Shown here piece by piece: positions 36,623 to 45,782 of a stretch of 64,000 nt of DNA. The notes under the pieces were generated by a model that saw nothing but the letters and a program-made list of their open reading frames with translations, ran no database searches and was not told the origin of the DNA. Made by a program: the position numbers and the translations under genes. The stretch is from Acephala macrosclerotiorum (Eukaryota; Ascomycota; Leotiomycetes; Helotiales; Mollisiaceae): contig MU119280.1 in assembly GCA_014904845.1 (NCBI GenBank), positions 128,387 to 192,386 on the forward strand, written 5' to 3'. How positions within the stretch are numbered: position 1 is the stretch's first letter; each line of letters begins with the position of its first letter.

Positions 36623-38709
36623 ATGGCAGACAAGAACGAGAAGCTGGGCAAGTCTAGCAGTGACTCCGCCGATCTCGACGGCAGGACAGAGATCGAACAC
36701 ACTTCCATACGAAACACCTCAGACGTGGGAACAGAGAGTGTCGACGCGAATCAACTCCGAGCGAACATCAATGCAAAAATCGCCAACCCTCTGGCAGGCC
36801 TTACTCATGCCGAACTGCGTCAGAAAGGCGAGGCTTACGTCCGAGAACATCAGATTGGAGACGACGAGGACATTCGAGCTTTCCAATTAGGTGCCATCCT
36901 TGCACAGGACCCGAACCGACACGCAGAAATCGATGGACTCACCGAGGAAGAGGGCGCCGTTCTAGCGAAGGAGATCAGCAGCAAGTGGTCCCAACCGAAG
37001 CTGCTCTACCTGGTCATCATACTTTGTTCCACATGTGCTGCTGTACAGGGAATGGACGAGACTGTTGTTAATGGAGCTCAGATCTTCTATGCACAACAGT
37101 TCGGCATCGGCGACAAGACTAGCTCCCGAGACTCTTGGTTGGTTGGCCTCGTCAACTCAGCTCCCTACCTCTGCTGCGCTTTCATCGGATGTTGGCTCAC
37201 AGTTCCTCTTAACAATTGGTGGGGACGACGTGGGACGGTTTTCATCACATGTGTCGTCTCAGCGTTGGCTTGCATTTGGCAAGGCGAGTCCTAATTCCAC
37301 CTTGCTCGAGACAATCTACTAACTTTGGTAGCCCTCGCTGGTTCATGGTGGCATATGTTCATCGCACGCTTTGCGCTCGGGTTGGGAATCGGTCCAAAGA
37401 GCGCTACAGTACCTATCTACGCTGCTGAGTGTTCTCCACCCCAGATTCGTGGTGCTCTAGTCATGCAATGGCAGATGTGGAGTAAGCATTTCGTCCCATT
37501 TCCGCTGAAACTCAGTCGCTGACTTTCACGTAGCTGCTTTTGGTATCTTTGTCGGATACGCCGCCGATCTAGCATTCTACAGCGTTAAGGATCAATCTGG
37601 AATAGTCGGCCTCAACTGGAGATTAATGATGGGATCTGCCTGCCTACCTGCGATTATTGTCGTCTGCTTCGTTTTCTTGTGCCCGGAATCGCCTCGCTGG
37701 TACATGAGCAAGGAAAGACACGCAAAGGCTTATCAAAGCATGTGCAAGCTCAGATACAACAAAGTCCAAGCCGCCCGAGATGTATTCTACATGTACACCT
37801 TACTCCAAGCTGAGAAGGAGAGTGTCATTCTCGGGGGCAACAAAGTCAAGGAAATGTTCACTGTGCCTCGAAATCGCCGGGCTATGCAGGCATCTGAGAT
37901 TGTCATGTTTATGCAACAGGTGAGAACTTCTTTATACCATTGAAGAGAACTGAAGACTGACAGTGAATCAGTTTTGCGGAGTCAATGTCATCGCCTACTA
38001 CTCATCCCAAATTTTCCTGGATGCCAATCTATCTGAGGTCAGCGCTCTTGCTGCCTCTCTAGGCTGGGGTGTTATCAACTTCCTCTTCGCCCTTCCTGCA
38101 GTCTATACCATCGATACCTTCGGCCGCCGAAACCTTCTTTTGGTGACATTCCCGTTAATGTCTCTTTGCTTGTTCTTCACTGGCTTCAGTTTCTGGATTC
38201 CAGCAGACTCAACAGCCCGAATTGCTTGCGTCGCTCTTGGTCTCTACCTTTTCGGAATCGTTTACTCCCCAGGAGAAGGTCCAGTACCCTTCACCTACTC
38301 GGCTGAAGCTTATCCACTGTATATCCGTGGTCTCGGAATGTCTCTGGCTACCGCGACAACTTGGTTCTTTAACTTCGTTCTTTCTGTCACGTGGCCCAGT
38401 CTTCTCAAGGCATTCAAGCCACAAGGAGCCTTCGCTTGGTATGGAGTCTGGAACTTGATTGGGTGGGTAGCTGTCTTACTGTTCGTTCCGGAAACCAAGG
38501 GCAAGACTCTCGAAGAGCTTGACCAGGTCTTCGGTGTCCGTTCTCGGGATCACGCGGCGTATGGTATCAGACAGATTAAGCACTTCTTCGGCAGGCATCT
38601 CCTCAGGAAGGATATCGAGCCCGAGCAGTTGTATGAGAAGGATAGTGTTGAACATCATCCCAGCAGCTTCTCCCAGGAAAAGGAGGCTGATTCTACTGCT
38701 AGAGTTTGA
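36623..38709 (+). CDS. Major facilitator superfamily transporter, sugar porter family
   Basis: Exons 36623-37283, 37332-37481, 37534-37919 and 37972-38709 give 644 residues. A ~135-residue hydrophilic N-terminus precedes twelve predicted membrane segments. Sugar-porter signatures are visible: WWGRRGT after TM2, GLGIGPKSATVPIYAAE, PESPRWYM in the central loop, FCGVNVIAYYSSQIF (TM7) and PETKGKTLEELDQVF at the end. The long N-terminus and VQGMDETVVNGAQIF resemble a fungal polyol/inositol-like subgroup; the substrate cannot be told from sequence. Intron 1 uses a GC donor (CAAG|gcgagt): a GT donor 5 nt later would break the frame. An upstream in-frame ATG at 36539 exists; I prefer 36623 (MADKNEK). 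Confidence 0.92.
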
Positions 38710-39208
38710 GTATTGGATCTCGGTTTGGGTATGAGGACTTGGACTGCGGTGCAGGGCCTCCTGTCGCTATTATGTATGGCGTTCGGAAGATACCTAGTTT
38801 GCTCTTGGCTCGATTTGAATGTAATGTGTATATTAGTACTCCTTTAGGGTAACATTTTGTCTAATGTCGTGGCTTGTAGGTGTGCTCTCTAGTGCGTGCC
38901 TGCTATTTGAACAGTTATTGTTCTCAAGTGAGATTTCAAAAATTTCTCGTATTGTTTTGGTGCCTCACCAGTACATTGATCTGCTACCTCATAAAAAGCT
39001 GCGAAAGTAACGAAACCCCAGAGTTCACAGGACACTGAAGCTCGCTGCGCCCTTACCTCGTTACTCCAGTCCTCGCTTACAGCTTCCCAGCACCAAACAT
39101 AGGCCCACTTCCGAGCTGTAAGTAAGCTGAAGCAAGTTCAAATTTAAAACGCCTGGCACTTGAATTTTGGTTTCTTGGGGCCTTAATGCCGGCAAGCTCC
39201 ACGATTAT
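38710..39208. other. Intergenic region between convergent genes
   Basis: 3' flanks of the transporter and the first array gene. Nothing else seen. Confidence 0.6.
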
Positions 39209-39958
39209 TCAGTCCTCTGGAGGCCCAGGATTCGGGTCGCTTTGCGTTCCCACCTGGTCACTTCCTCCCCGTCCAAGACGGCCATCACCTCCCGTACCTC
39301 TCGCTCGCAGCATCGCTTGCATGTTAGGATCCATGCCCCCAGCACCTCTCATACCTTTTGCTTGCATCATCGCCTGAATCTTCGGATCCATACCCATACC
39401 CATATCCAGACCACCACGCTCACGTCCATGCCTGCCTCTCTCCTTCTTTCGATGTCTTCCTCCATACATACCCCGCAACGGCGGAAGGTAAGGGTCGTCG
39501 TTGTCCCTCCCACCACCGCCGGCTCTTTGACCTCTTTGGAGCATGTCGGGATTCATAGCCATATCTAAACCTCCACCGCCGGGTGGTCTCAGCCCCGCTC
39601 CTCCGTAGCCTCCCGTGGCTAGAAGTCTAGGGTCGTTGTAATTCCTACCACCACGTCCGGCTTGCATGCCATATCCTCCTACCATACCTTGTCCACCCAT
39701 GGGAGGCACTGAGTCAGCTCCTTCTTGTTCTTGTTCTTGTTTGCGTTCCTCACCACCCTCCTCTTCTCCTTCTTGGCCTTGTGTTTGTCCGGGTTGCATT
39801 TGCCCTGGCCGCATCTGTCCATACGGAACTTGACCCAAGCCTCTCCCCCCGTATCCACCTCGAGATTCGAAGCCAGGAGGTGGCATTTGCACTCCCCTAT
39901 CTCGGCGATGGTGATGATGACGATGTCGGCGTCGGTTTTTACTTGATCCTGAACCCAT
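39209..39958 (-). CDS. Gly/Met/Arg-rich low-complexity protein, array member 1
   Basis: Single-exon frame of 249 residues, unrecognised. It begins MGSGSSKNRRRHRHHHHRRD: Gly2 with Ser at positions 3, 5 and 6 resembles an N-myristoylation signal and is followed by a His/Arg cluster. Next come RGVQMPPPGF, a Gln/Glu-rich segment, RGGRNYNDPRLLATGGYGG, and repeats of a D(P)NMQAM / DPKIQAMMQAKG type. Composition suggests a disordered, possibly RNA- or membrane-associating protein, by inference. It shares Y(N)DPRLL with array member 3, xRGxxMPPGF with array member 5 and QEGxxSV plus RGGRxYNDP with the relic at 40340-40784. No neighbouring function explains it. Confidence 0.6.
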   Translation of the reverse strand: MGSGSSKNRRRHRHHHHRRDRGVQMPPPGFESRGGYGGRGLGQVPYGQMRPGQMQPGQTQGQEGEEEGGEERKQEQEQEGADSVPPMGGQGMVGGYGMQAGRGGRNYNDPRLLATGGYGGAGLRPPGGGGLDMAMNPDMLQRGQRAGGGGRDNDDPYLPPLRGMYGGRHRKKERGRHGRERGGLDMGMGMDPKIQAMMQAKGMRGAGGMDPNMQAMLRARGTGGDGRLGRGGSDQVGTQSDPNPGPPED

Positions 39959-40109
39959 GTTGATCTTTGATGAGTAGGAAGAAAGGGATTTTGCTTCAGC
40001 GTTGTAAAAATCGATTCCAGGGATGCATGAAGGAAGACTGGAGGAGTTCTAGACAGAAGTGAGCAAGGCAAAATGACTTGGCATTCACAGCGAATACATA
40101 TCCGATTGG

Positions 40110-40200
40110 TATAAAAAGAGAAATGGCTTCTGAATGTTTCTGCTTGCTTGAATTGTTCAAGTTAATAGCACTGAGAAAGTTCTCGTGTGACTCTCTTCCA
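40110..40200 (-). repeat. Upstream repeat block, copy 1
   Basis: About 85 bp lying ~150 bp upstream of array member 1. It matches 41036-41122 imperfectly, sharing ttctgaat, ttcaa, ctgag and TGTGACTCTCTT in the same order and spacing. It was probably duplicated together with the gene. Confidence 0.6.
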
Positions 40201-40339
40201 CCCTATCTACCACATCTACCCTTCCCGACAAACTGTGCCTTACCCAACATAGAGCCCTCTTCCAAGCTAGTACCTCAGACATCCGCCACCTTTCCTAACT
40301 CTCCCTTCATCACCCCAATTCATGAATTTCCTTCTAGCG

Positions 40340-40784
40340 GGAAACTTCATCTCCGTTTTTAATCCCCACCATAGGGAAGCATGGGTTTCCACCCATGGCT
40401 AAATTTCTAGTATTCTGGTAATTCCTACCACCTCCTCGATTGCTATTTCTTCTTTCCCCTCCCATAGCGGCTGAAGACTCACAACCATCACTTTCTTCTT
40501 CGCCTGATGTCTCTCACATTCTGCCCCACTCAGACCGGCATCACTAGAGCGATAACTGGGAATATGCCTCCTCCTAGTTGAGGATCGTTATAGTCCCTTC
40601 CGCCTCCTCTTCTGCCAGGTCTTTGCGTAGCTGCTACGGAGTTTCCGCCTTCTTGACCACTTTGTTGACTGGCGTGGTTACTTTGAGTCTGCCTTTCCTT
40701 ATCCAGACGGAGGTATTTGGGAGTGGCGGTTGGAGAAGTCGGTCCATTTTTGGTTTTGGGGGGTGCGAGAGAAGTGGGTTGTGT
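40340..40784 (-). pseudogene. Relic of array member 2 (paralogue of member 1)
   Basis: Minus-strand frame 40784-40530 has no start codon and reads QEGGNSVAATQRPGRRGGG followed by RDYNDPQLGGG, homologous to QEGADSV and RNYNDPRLLATGG of the intact gene at 39209-39958. A further piece near 40470-40345 reads RGGGRNYQNTRNLAMGGN, a second copy of the same unit, but a stop at 40530 and a frame change separate the two. It therefore looks like a broken tandem duplicate. Confidence 0.6.
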
Positions 40785-41035
40785 TTAGGTGTTGGATGAA
40801 GATGATGAAAGATTAAAGTGCGGATGAAGGCTAGGTCGAGAATATGTAGAACTTAGAACGTGAGGATTCACGATGACGAGATATTTCATTCAGGAGAATA
40901 ATTGGCACGCATAAATGTCTTTGAATTTTCATTATTCAAACTAAGAATTCTGGTCAATGGAAGCATCACCTCCCACACCCTGTAGTTGCACTCTTCCTCT
41001 AAAGTTAGATTACTATAAGATGTCTAATTGAAACG

Positions 41036-41122
41036 GCAAGAGGAGCCATTTCTGAATATGCTGCATTACAGATGATTCAAATTCACAAAACTCAGGACAC
41101 TCTCATGTGACTCTCTTTCCAC
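41036..41122 (-). repeat. Upstream repeat block, copy 2
   Basis: Diverged copy of 40110-40200 located ~250 bp upstream of the array member 2 relic, ending TGTGACTCTCTTTCCAC. Confidence 0.6.
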
Positions 41123-41302
41123 GAAAAAGGATATCGCCATCGGCTTTTCCACGGCATGCATTCGCAAACGAAACGCAAGGTACACCGAGAGGTACAGCAT
41201 CTTACTATATAGATTTAAACAACATGTTCCACTTCAACCAATCACAGCCCTCGTAGCTCGTATGTTCCATTAACACCACATTCGGGGTTCATAACTGACG
41301 AA

Positions 41303-41436
41303 TTTCTCAGAATGGTAGAGCGCGTCACTAGTAAAAGCCTAACTTTGATATGACGAGGTTGCCGGTAAGCTTGCTTCTCTTCAATATTCCATAACAAAAA
41401 CTAATTCTGAGAAGGTTCGATTCCGTCCGAGGGCAT
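41303..41436 (+). pseudogene. Split tRNA-Thr(AGT)-like sequence
   Basis: 41307-41323 is a normal D-arm/A-box (CTCAGAATGGTAGAGCG). An anticodon arm CGTCA-CTAGTAA...TGACG (41323-41355) has anticodon AGT and a ~16-nt insertion at the usual tRNA intron position, then AGGTTGCCGG. About 50 nt later comes a B-box, TTCGATTCC (41416-41424), then CGTCCGAGGGCA and a T run near 41440. Removing the ~50 nt would give a T arm of GCCGG-TTCGATT-CCGTC with one mismatch. The 5' acceptor strand does not pair with CGAGGGC. I read it as a tRNA pseudogene interrupted in the T arm. Confidence 0.45.
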
Positions 41437-41721
41437 TTCTTTTTGGAATTTCTCTTCGCTTCGTGACTCTACGTAGTTCTGAACAATTTTTGCTCTCACC
41501 GCATTTGAATGTGTTGTGGGGCATGCTCGTACTCGCTCGCTTCAGCCTCTTTTGAGGCAAGCGAGCTTGACCCCTTTATGGTCATATCACACTGTCCAAA
41601 CAGAATTGTGAGAGATATTATATCTACGTGTTTCTTCATACGATTGTAAAGTTCTAAATCCATCGTGAGGTCCTCCTAAGACTTTACATTCTCTCACCTC
41701 CCCTCTTGACACCGATCTCTC

Positions 41722-42687
41722 TTATTTGTTCGATTTCTTCTTGCTTAAGTTGCTCTTATGTATCTCTGTACTACTTACGACCACAGTATTCTGTACCTTT
41801 GCAGTGCTCGGCGGCGGTGGTGATTCTTGAGAAGGGCGTGGGTAGTCTGAAGGATGGTATGAATCGGAACTGATGGTACCAGACTTACTCTTCTCCTTGT
41901 CTGGAAGCGAGGGTGTTTTTTGAGAAGATTTTTTGGTGACAGATATGTGTTTTGAGCTGTCGGAACTCGATTCTTTCATCTTCAAACTGGCGATTTTTGC
42001 ATTTTCGGAACTCTTTAACTTTTTGGCACTATTTGCCTTTTCATCGCTCTGTGTCTTTTCAGCGCTCTTTGCTTTTTCGACACTCTTCACACCACTCGGC
42101 TTTCGGCTTCCAGGTGGACTAGGACTGGGTTTCTGATGGGCAGAGCCTATAGGCGGGGTTGCGGGGTTGGCGGAGCCCTTGACACTTCCATTTGAACCCT
42201 TGGCTTTCGAGCCTCCAGCCTTCGAGTCTTTTGTTTTCGAAGTGCTGCCTTTGACGCTACTAGGCTTTTCCGGCTGTTGAGGAATATTTTGTTGGAAGCC
42301 AGAAAAATTAAACTGCGAGCTTGCCAAACTTGAATTTGAACTACTACCTCCTGTTGACCGTGGAGCACCTGGTAGTAAGGCACGAAAAGGACCAAGGAAA
42401 GACACCCCAGCTCGTGGTCGAGGCCAACCTTGTTGCTGCAACAAACCCGCATTCCAGTACTGAGAGGGAAGCCCATAAGTTAGATACGCGGGCGGCAGCA
42501 ACACACTAGGTCCCTGTGTAAGTAACCCCACAAAGCCGTCTCGACGGCTCCTCTGGAAGTATGCCACCTGGCGTGGCAACACTGCTTCTTGCACATACTG
42601 CCAAAAATATCTTCCGTAGGCGTCTATTCTGATGGCGTAGATACCAGGGCTCTGAAGAAGAAGCAAACGTGGGTCGTAATATTGCAT
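41722..42687 (-). CDS. Ser/Lys-rich low-complexity protein, array member 3
   Basis: Single-exon frame of 321 residues, family unrecognised. Residues 1-110 look folded and are rich in Tyr, Leu and Arg (MQYYDPRLLLLQSPGIYAIR, AYGRYFWQYVQEAVLPRQ). Residues 110-321 are Ser/Lys/Gly/Pro-rich and probably disordered, with repeated SxEKxKSAEK units. FNFSGFQQ (~130) recurs as FKFSGFQQ in array member 4, and SYHPSDYPRPSQESPPPP near the end recurs there as SYHPSNYVRPLQETPPPG. The start YYDPRLLL resembles NYNDPRLL of member 1. There is no signal peptide or clear membrane segment. It appears intact. Confidence 0.6.
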   Translation of the reverse strand: MQYYDPRLLLLQSPGIYAIRIDAYGRYFWQYVQEAVLPRQVAYFQRSRRDGFVGLLTQGPSVLLPPAYLTYGLPSQYWNAGLLQQQGWPRPRAGVSFLGPFRALLPGAPRSTGGSSSNSSLASSQFNFSGFQQNIPQQPEKPSSVKGSTSKTKDSKAGGSKAKGSNGSVKGSANPATPPIGSAHQKPSPSPPGSRKPSGVKSVEKAKSAEKTQSDEKANSAKKLKSSENAKIASLKMKESSSDSSKHISVTKKSSQKTPSLPDKEKSKSGTISSDSYHPSDYPRPSQESPPPPSTAKVQNTVVVSSTEIHKSNLSKKKSNK

Positions 42688-43128
42688 CTTGGCGTTGGGT
42701 TTTCACTGCTTTGATGGTCTGGAAGTATAAAGTTGCACAAAAAGCAGAAGTCTGCGTGGCGTTCAGATTCTCTTTTATGCTCATTAATGTGACTGTTAGA
42801 TTAAAATTATTGGTATCTGAAACTGACTTTTACTTATGCAGAGAGTACCCTGACTACCAAGCATAATCATTTGATTAAATTTAACCTAAAAACGGTCCGT
42901 GAGTATTTTGCAATGAAATCAACCTGCCGGCTCGCATCCCGACTTGAGGAAGCGGCTAAGGACTGGAAATGCAAAAGATGGGGATTCAAGCTAGATTCAA
43001 GTGTATTTTGTTTACTGGATATGCTAATGTATAGAACTCTATGGAAAGTTTGGTCTCCGACAGAGCCACTGCTTCAAACTCCAAACTTATTCTTCTTTCC
43101 TGAGCATCACTTAACGGTGGCGAGTTAA
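42688..43128. other. Intergenic region inside the array
   Basis: No supported gene. Short plus-strand open frames only. Confidence 0.55.
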
Positions 43129-43761
43129 TCAGCGAGAGCCCGGAGGAGGCGTCTCTTGCAAAGGGCGTACGTAATTCGAGGGATGATATGAGGTGAGAAG
43201 ACCATTATTTGTCTCATCGCTCTTCCTATCGCTCCTCTGACTTCCAGGCTTGCCCGAATGGGACCCAACAATCCCAGAGCCGCTTGCAAACTCACCCATA
43301 CTCCCTCTGGCACTCATGCGATTGCTTCCGGGTCTACTGCCCCCCGCGCCTGATCCAGAAAGCTGTTGTGAGAATCTTGGTTGGAAAGATTGAGGGGCCG
43401 ATCTCTTACTGTGAACACCTGCCCTCTGTCCGGCACTACCTTGTCGAGAACCAGGCGGAGGCTGTTGGAATCCAGAAAATTTGAAACCTGAAACCTGAGG
43501 ATTAGGCCTACCATGGAAGCCACTAACACTGGCCGGACCCATACTCCCAGACATTTGTGGATGAGGGCGCATCGACCCTCGCGTGGATATAGTGGTCCCT
43601 CCAGAATTTGCTCTCTTGCTGCTATGCGAGTATCGACCGCCCTTCGACTTCATTAGTTCCATGTTGCCACATCGTTTACGCAGCGAAACCCTGACCCCAT
43701 CCTTCGTGGTCTCAACGACATGACTTTGATGTGATCGTTCTCGAAAATCTTCGTGTCTCAT
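43129..43761 (-). CDS. Ser/Gly/Arg-rich low-complexity protein, array member 4
   Basis: Single-exon frame of 210 residues. Residues 1-50 are charged and basic (MRHEDFRERSHQSHVVETTK). The rest is Ser/Gly/Arg/Gln-rich with FKFSGFQQPPPGSRQGSAGQ and a C-terminal SYHPSNYVRPLQETPPPGSR, both shared with array member 3. The N-terminal folded region of member 3 is missing, so the two share only the low-complexity half: one may have lost or gained an N-terminal module. No known domain. Intact reading frame. Confidence 0.55.
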   Translation of the reverse strand: MRHEDFRERSHQSHVVETTKDGVRVSLRKRCGNMELMKSKGGRYSHSSKRANSGGTTISTRGSMRPHPQMSGSMGPASVSGFHGRPNPQVSGFKFSGFQQPPPGSRQGSAGQRAGVHSKRSAPQSFQPRFSQQLSGSGAGGSRPGSNRMSARGSMGEFASGSGIVGSHSGKPGSQRSDRKSDETNNGLLTSYHPSNYVRPLQETPPPGSR

Positions 43762-44219
43762 TTTGACGTTGTTTTTCTGCTTACTTGATAAATGTGCGAA
43801 ACGAACTGGACGCTTGAAGCATTCAAAAAAAAAGTAGGTGAAAAGTGAAGAGAAAAGCCTTCTAATCTAGCAGGCAGAATGAAAAAAGGAGCAAGAATTA
43901 TTGGAAATACCAAATAACAAGGGAATACATTCTTTGAATCAAAGTCGAATCAGAATCACGTACGTGCTTCTCCGTCTCTCATTTGGAAAGCCCGCCTGAA
44001 CTTCGTTAAGTGAGACTACCAAGGTCACTTGTAGATTGTACTATACGGAAAACATCCATAAAAGGTCCAAATTAGGTAAAATATCATGTAAATTAGACTT
44101 TAAACTGTGTTGAATAGCTACCTAGTCCACCGTGGGTCGCTTTCCTCATTTCCATTCTTGATTATCTCCCCACTTTAGTTCCCTCACTTACTCTTCCCTT
44201 CCTTCTTCGAGAGCGCTAA
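43762..44219. other. Intergenic region inside the array
   Basis: 5' flank of array member 4 and 3' flank of the next relic; AT-rich, no gene seen. Confidence 0.55.
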
Positions 44220-45165
44220 ACTTTCGAATCCTGTTTCGGGTACCATCCTCTCGATAAAAGTGCAATCCATCATCCCAACTTGGTTGCGGTAGGTGTGCTA
44301 AGAGCTCGACGAAGACGCAGGTCATCCACTCTTCTTCACAGCGCTGACCTGAGTTCCTTGCCCTGTAGTCAACACTCTTTTTGAACCTGTATTACCAGCT
44401 TTTGAAGATGATCGAGTCTTCGAAGGGCTAACACCGGAAACTTTGGCACTGGCAATTGAAGGTGGCAGAATCATTGATCCACCAACAGAAGCTTTCGTAC
44501 CATTTTTCAACCCTGGTGGAGGCACTGATCTGCTGCCCGAAACTTTTGTGGTGATCCTCGAGACGGGTAGGGGCACAGATCTACCACCAGAACCCCTCAT
44601 ACCAGATCTGCCACTTCTAGATGTGAAGGTTCAAGTCTTGAGGCTGGATTTGGCTTTGGTGGTCTTCGTACATACCACAGCTAGCGGCAGAGCCACCTTG
44701 TTTTTGAGATCAGCACCGAGATGGGGACGCACCGCCTTGACCAGACTGTCTTGACACTTGCTGGGACCGCGACGACACACTTCCTTACCCCGCACCCCCT
44801 TGCATGTTGGCCAGCGCACGATCGAGTTGATCCATAGCTTGGTTGAAATGGTCCCATTCACCATTGCTCATCATGTGGTTGACCGCATCCTGAACTGCAT
44901 CCATCGCTTCATCGACTTTCCAGGTTATAACACTTCCCCATCCGCCATACATATTCATCTGTCCCGAGTTGCCGTTATTGATTATGACTATATTGCCTGA
45001 TGGATCGGTTGTTACGGTTGTCGGAACGTCTTGCGAATAGTGCTCTCTGGAAAAAACACCATATGAATCATACAGCGACTACGAAGAAGCAGGCTATCCT
45101 GCCATTTGTGCTATTCGCATCTGCATCTGATTCCATCTCTGGATCCTTGGGCCATTTGGCCACAT
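44220..45165 (-). pseudogene. Relic of array member (in-frame stops and frame change)
   Basis: A coherent minus-strand reading frame starts at 45165 (MWPNGPRIQRWNQMQMRIAQ) and continues through SLYDSYGVFSREHYSQDVP, TTVTTDPSGNIVIINNG, a helical acidic segment (VDEAMDAVQDAVNHMMSNGE) and GSVSSRSQQVSRQSGQGG. It is interrupted by TAG (45094-45096), a second TAG about 14 nt later and a TAA after LANMQGGAG. A TGA follows, after which coding-like text (SRSVPPPGLKNGTKASVGG) is in another frame. At least three of the stops are one C-to-T change from Gln codons. The DNA near its end (cgcaaccaagttggg) recurs at the end of the gene at 45783-47068. Unless RNA-level correction occurs, this is a pseudogene. 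Confidence 0.6.
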
Positions 45166-45232
45166 TTCACTATATCGTCCAGTGAGATGGAGAAGAGGTG
45201 GTATAATGGTATGGTATTGAAACACTTTTTGT

Positions 45233-45252
45233 AAAAAAAAAAAAAAAAAAAA
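45233..45252 (+). repeat. Poly-A homopolymer
   Basis: Twenty consecutive A residues between two array members, upstream of the minus-strand relic. Confidence 0.9.
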
Positions 45253-45782
45253 GATTGATTGTGCCGTCAAAAAGGAGCGATTCACAACTGATATGCTTGC
45301 GTGGACGAGAGTGATGATTAGAAACAACGAGGTGACTCGAGGAGTCTCGATAGTCTTCCCCGCTCTGGACTTCTTGGGTTGCACACTCACAGAACGAACA
45401 CAAGGAGAGGAGACGAAAACACACAGCATTGCCAACGCCATATCCAACTGACTTTCTCATAAAGTCTTGGCATACTTTCGTAACGACTTCCCTTGAACTT
45501 GGAACAAAGATGTAGAATAGCACGTAATAATTTTCCAAGGCCTTGCCTAATCACTCGAAATTACAAGATTACAAGATTGAACACATTAAGAAAGGGGTAC
45601 ACAGCAGATTTCGTCGATTTAAATGAATGTTACTTAACGTAAAGTTCTACTCGTAGTATATACCTGTCAAACTCCTTACTTGACTCTCTTCTCATTGACT
45701 GCCTTCCCTCACTTACTCTTCTTTTTGGTACCAGAAACACCACCCGGAGTCTTGTTCATGGAGCCGCCATATGGTGTCTTTT

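Larger units (their letters stand above)
40785..41721. other. Intergenic region inside the array
   Basis: Contains the second upstream repeat block and the split tRNA-like sequence; no protein-coding gene seen. Confidence 0.55.

Noticed and set aside
45047..45082. 36-nt intron in the relic at 44220-45165
   Set aside because: Too short for a fungal intron; without it the frame still reads sensibly apart from one more Gln-type stop.
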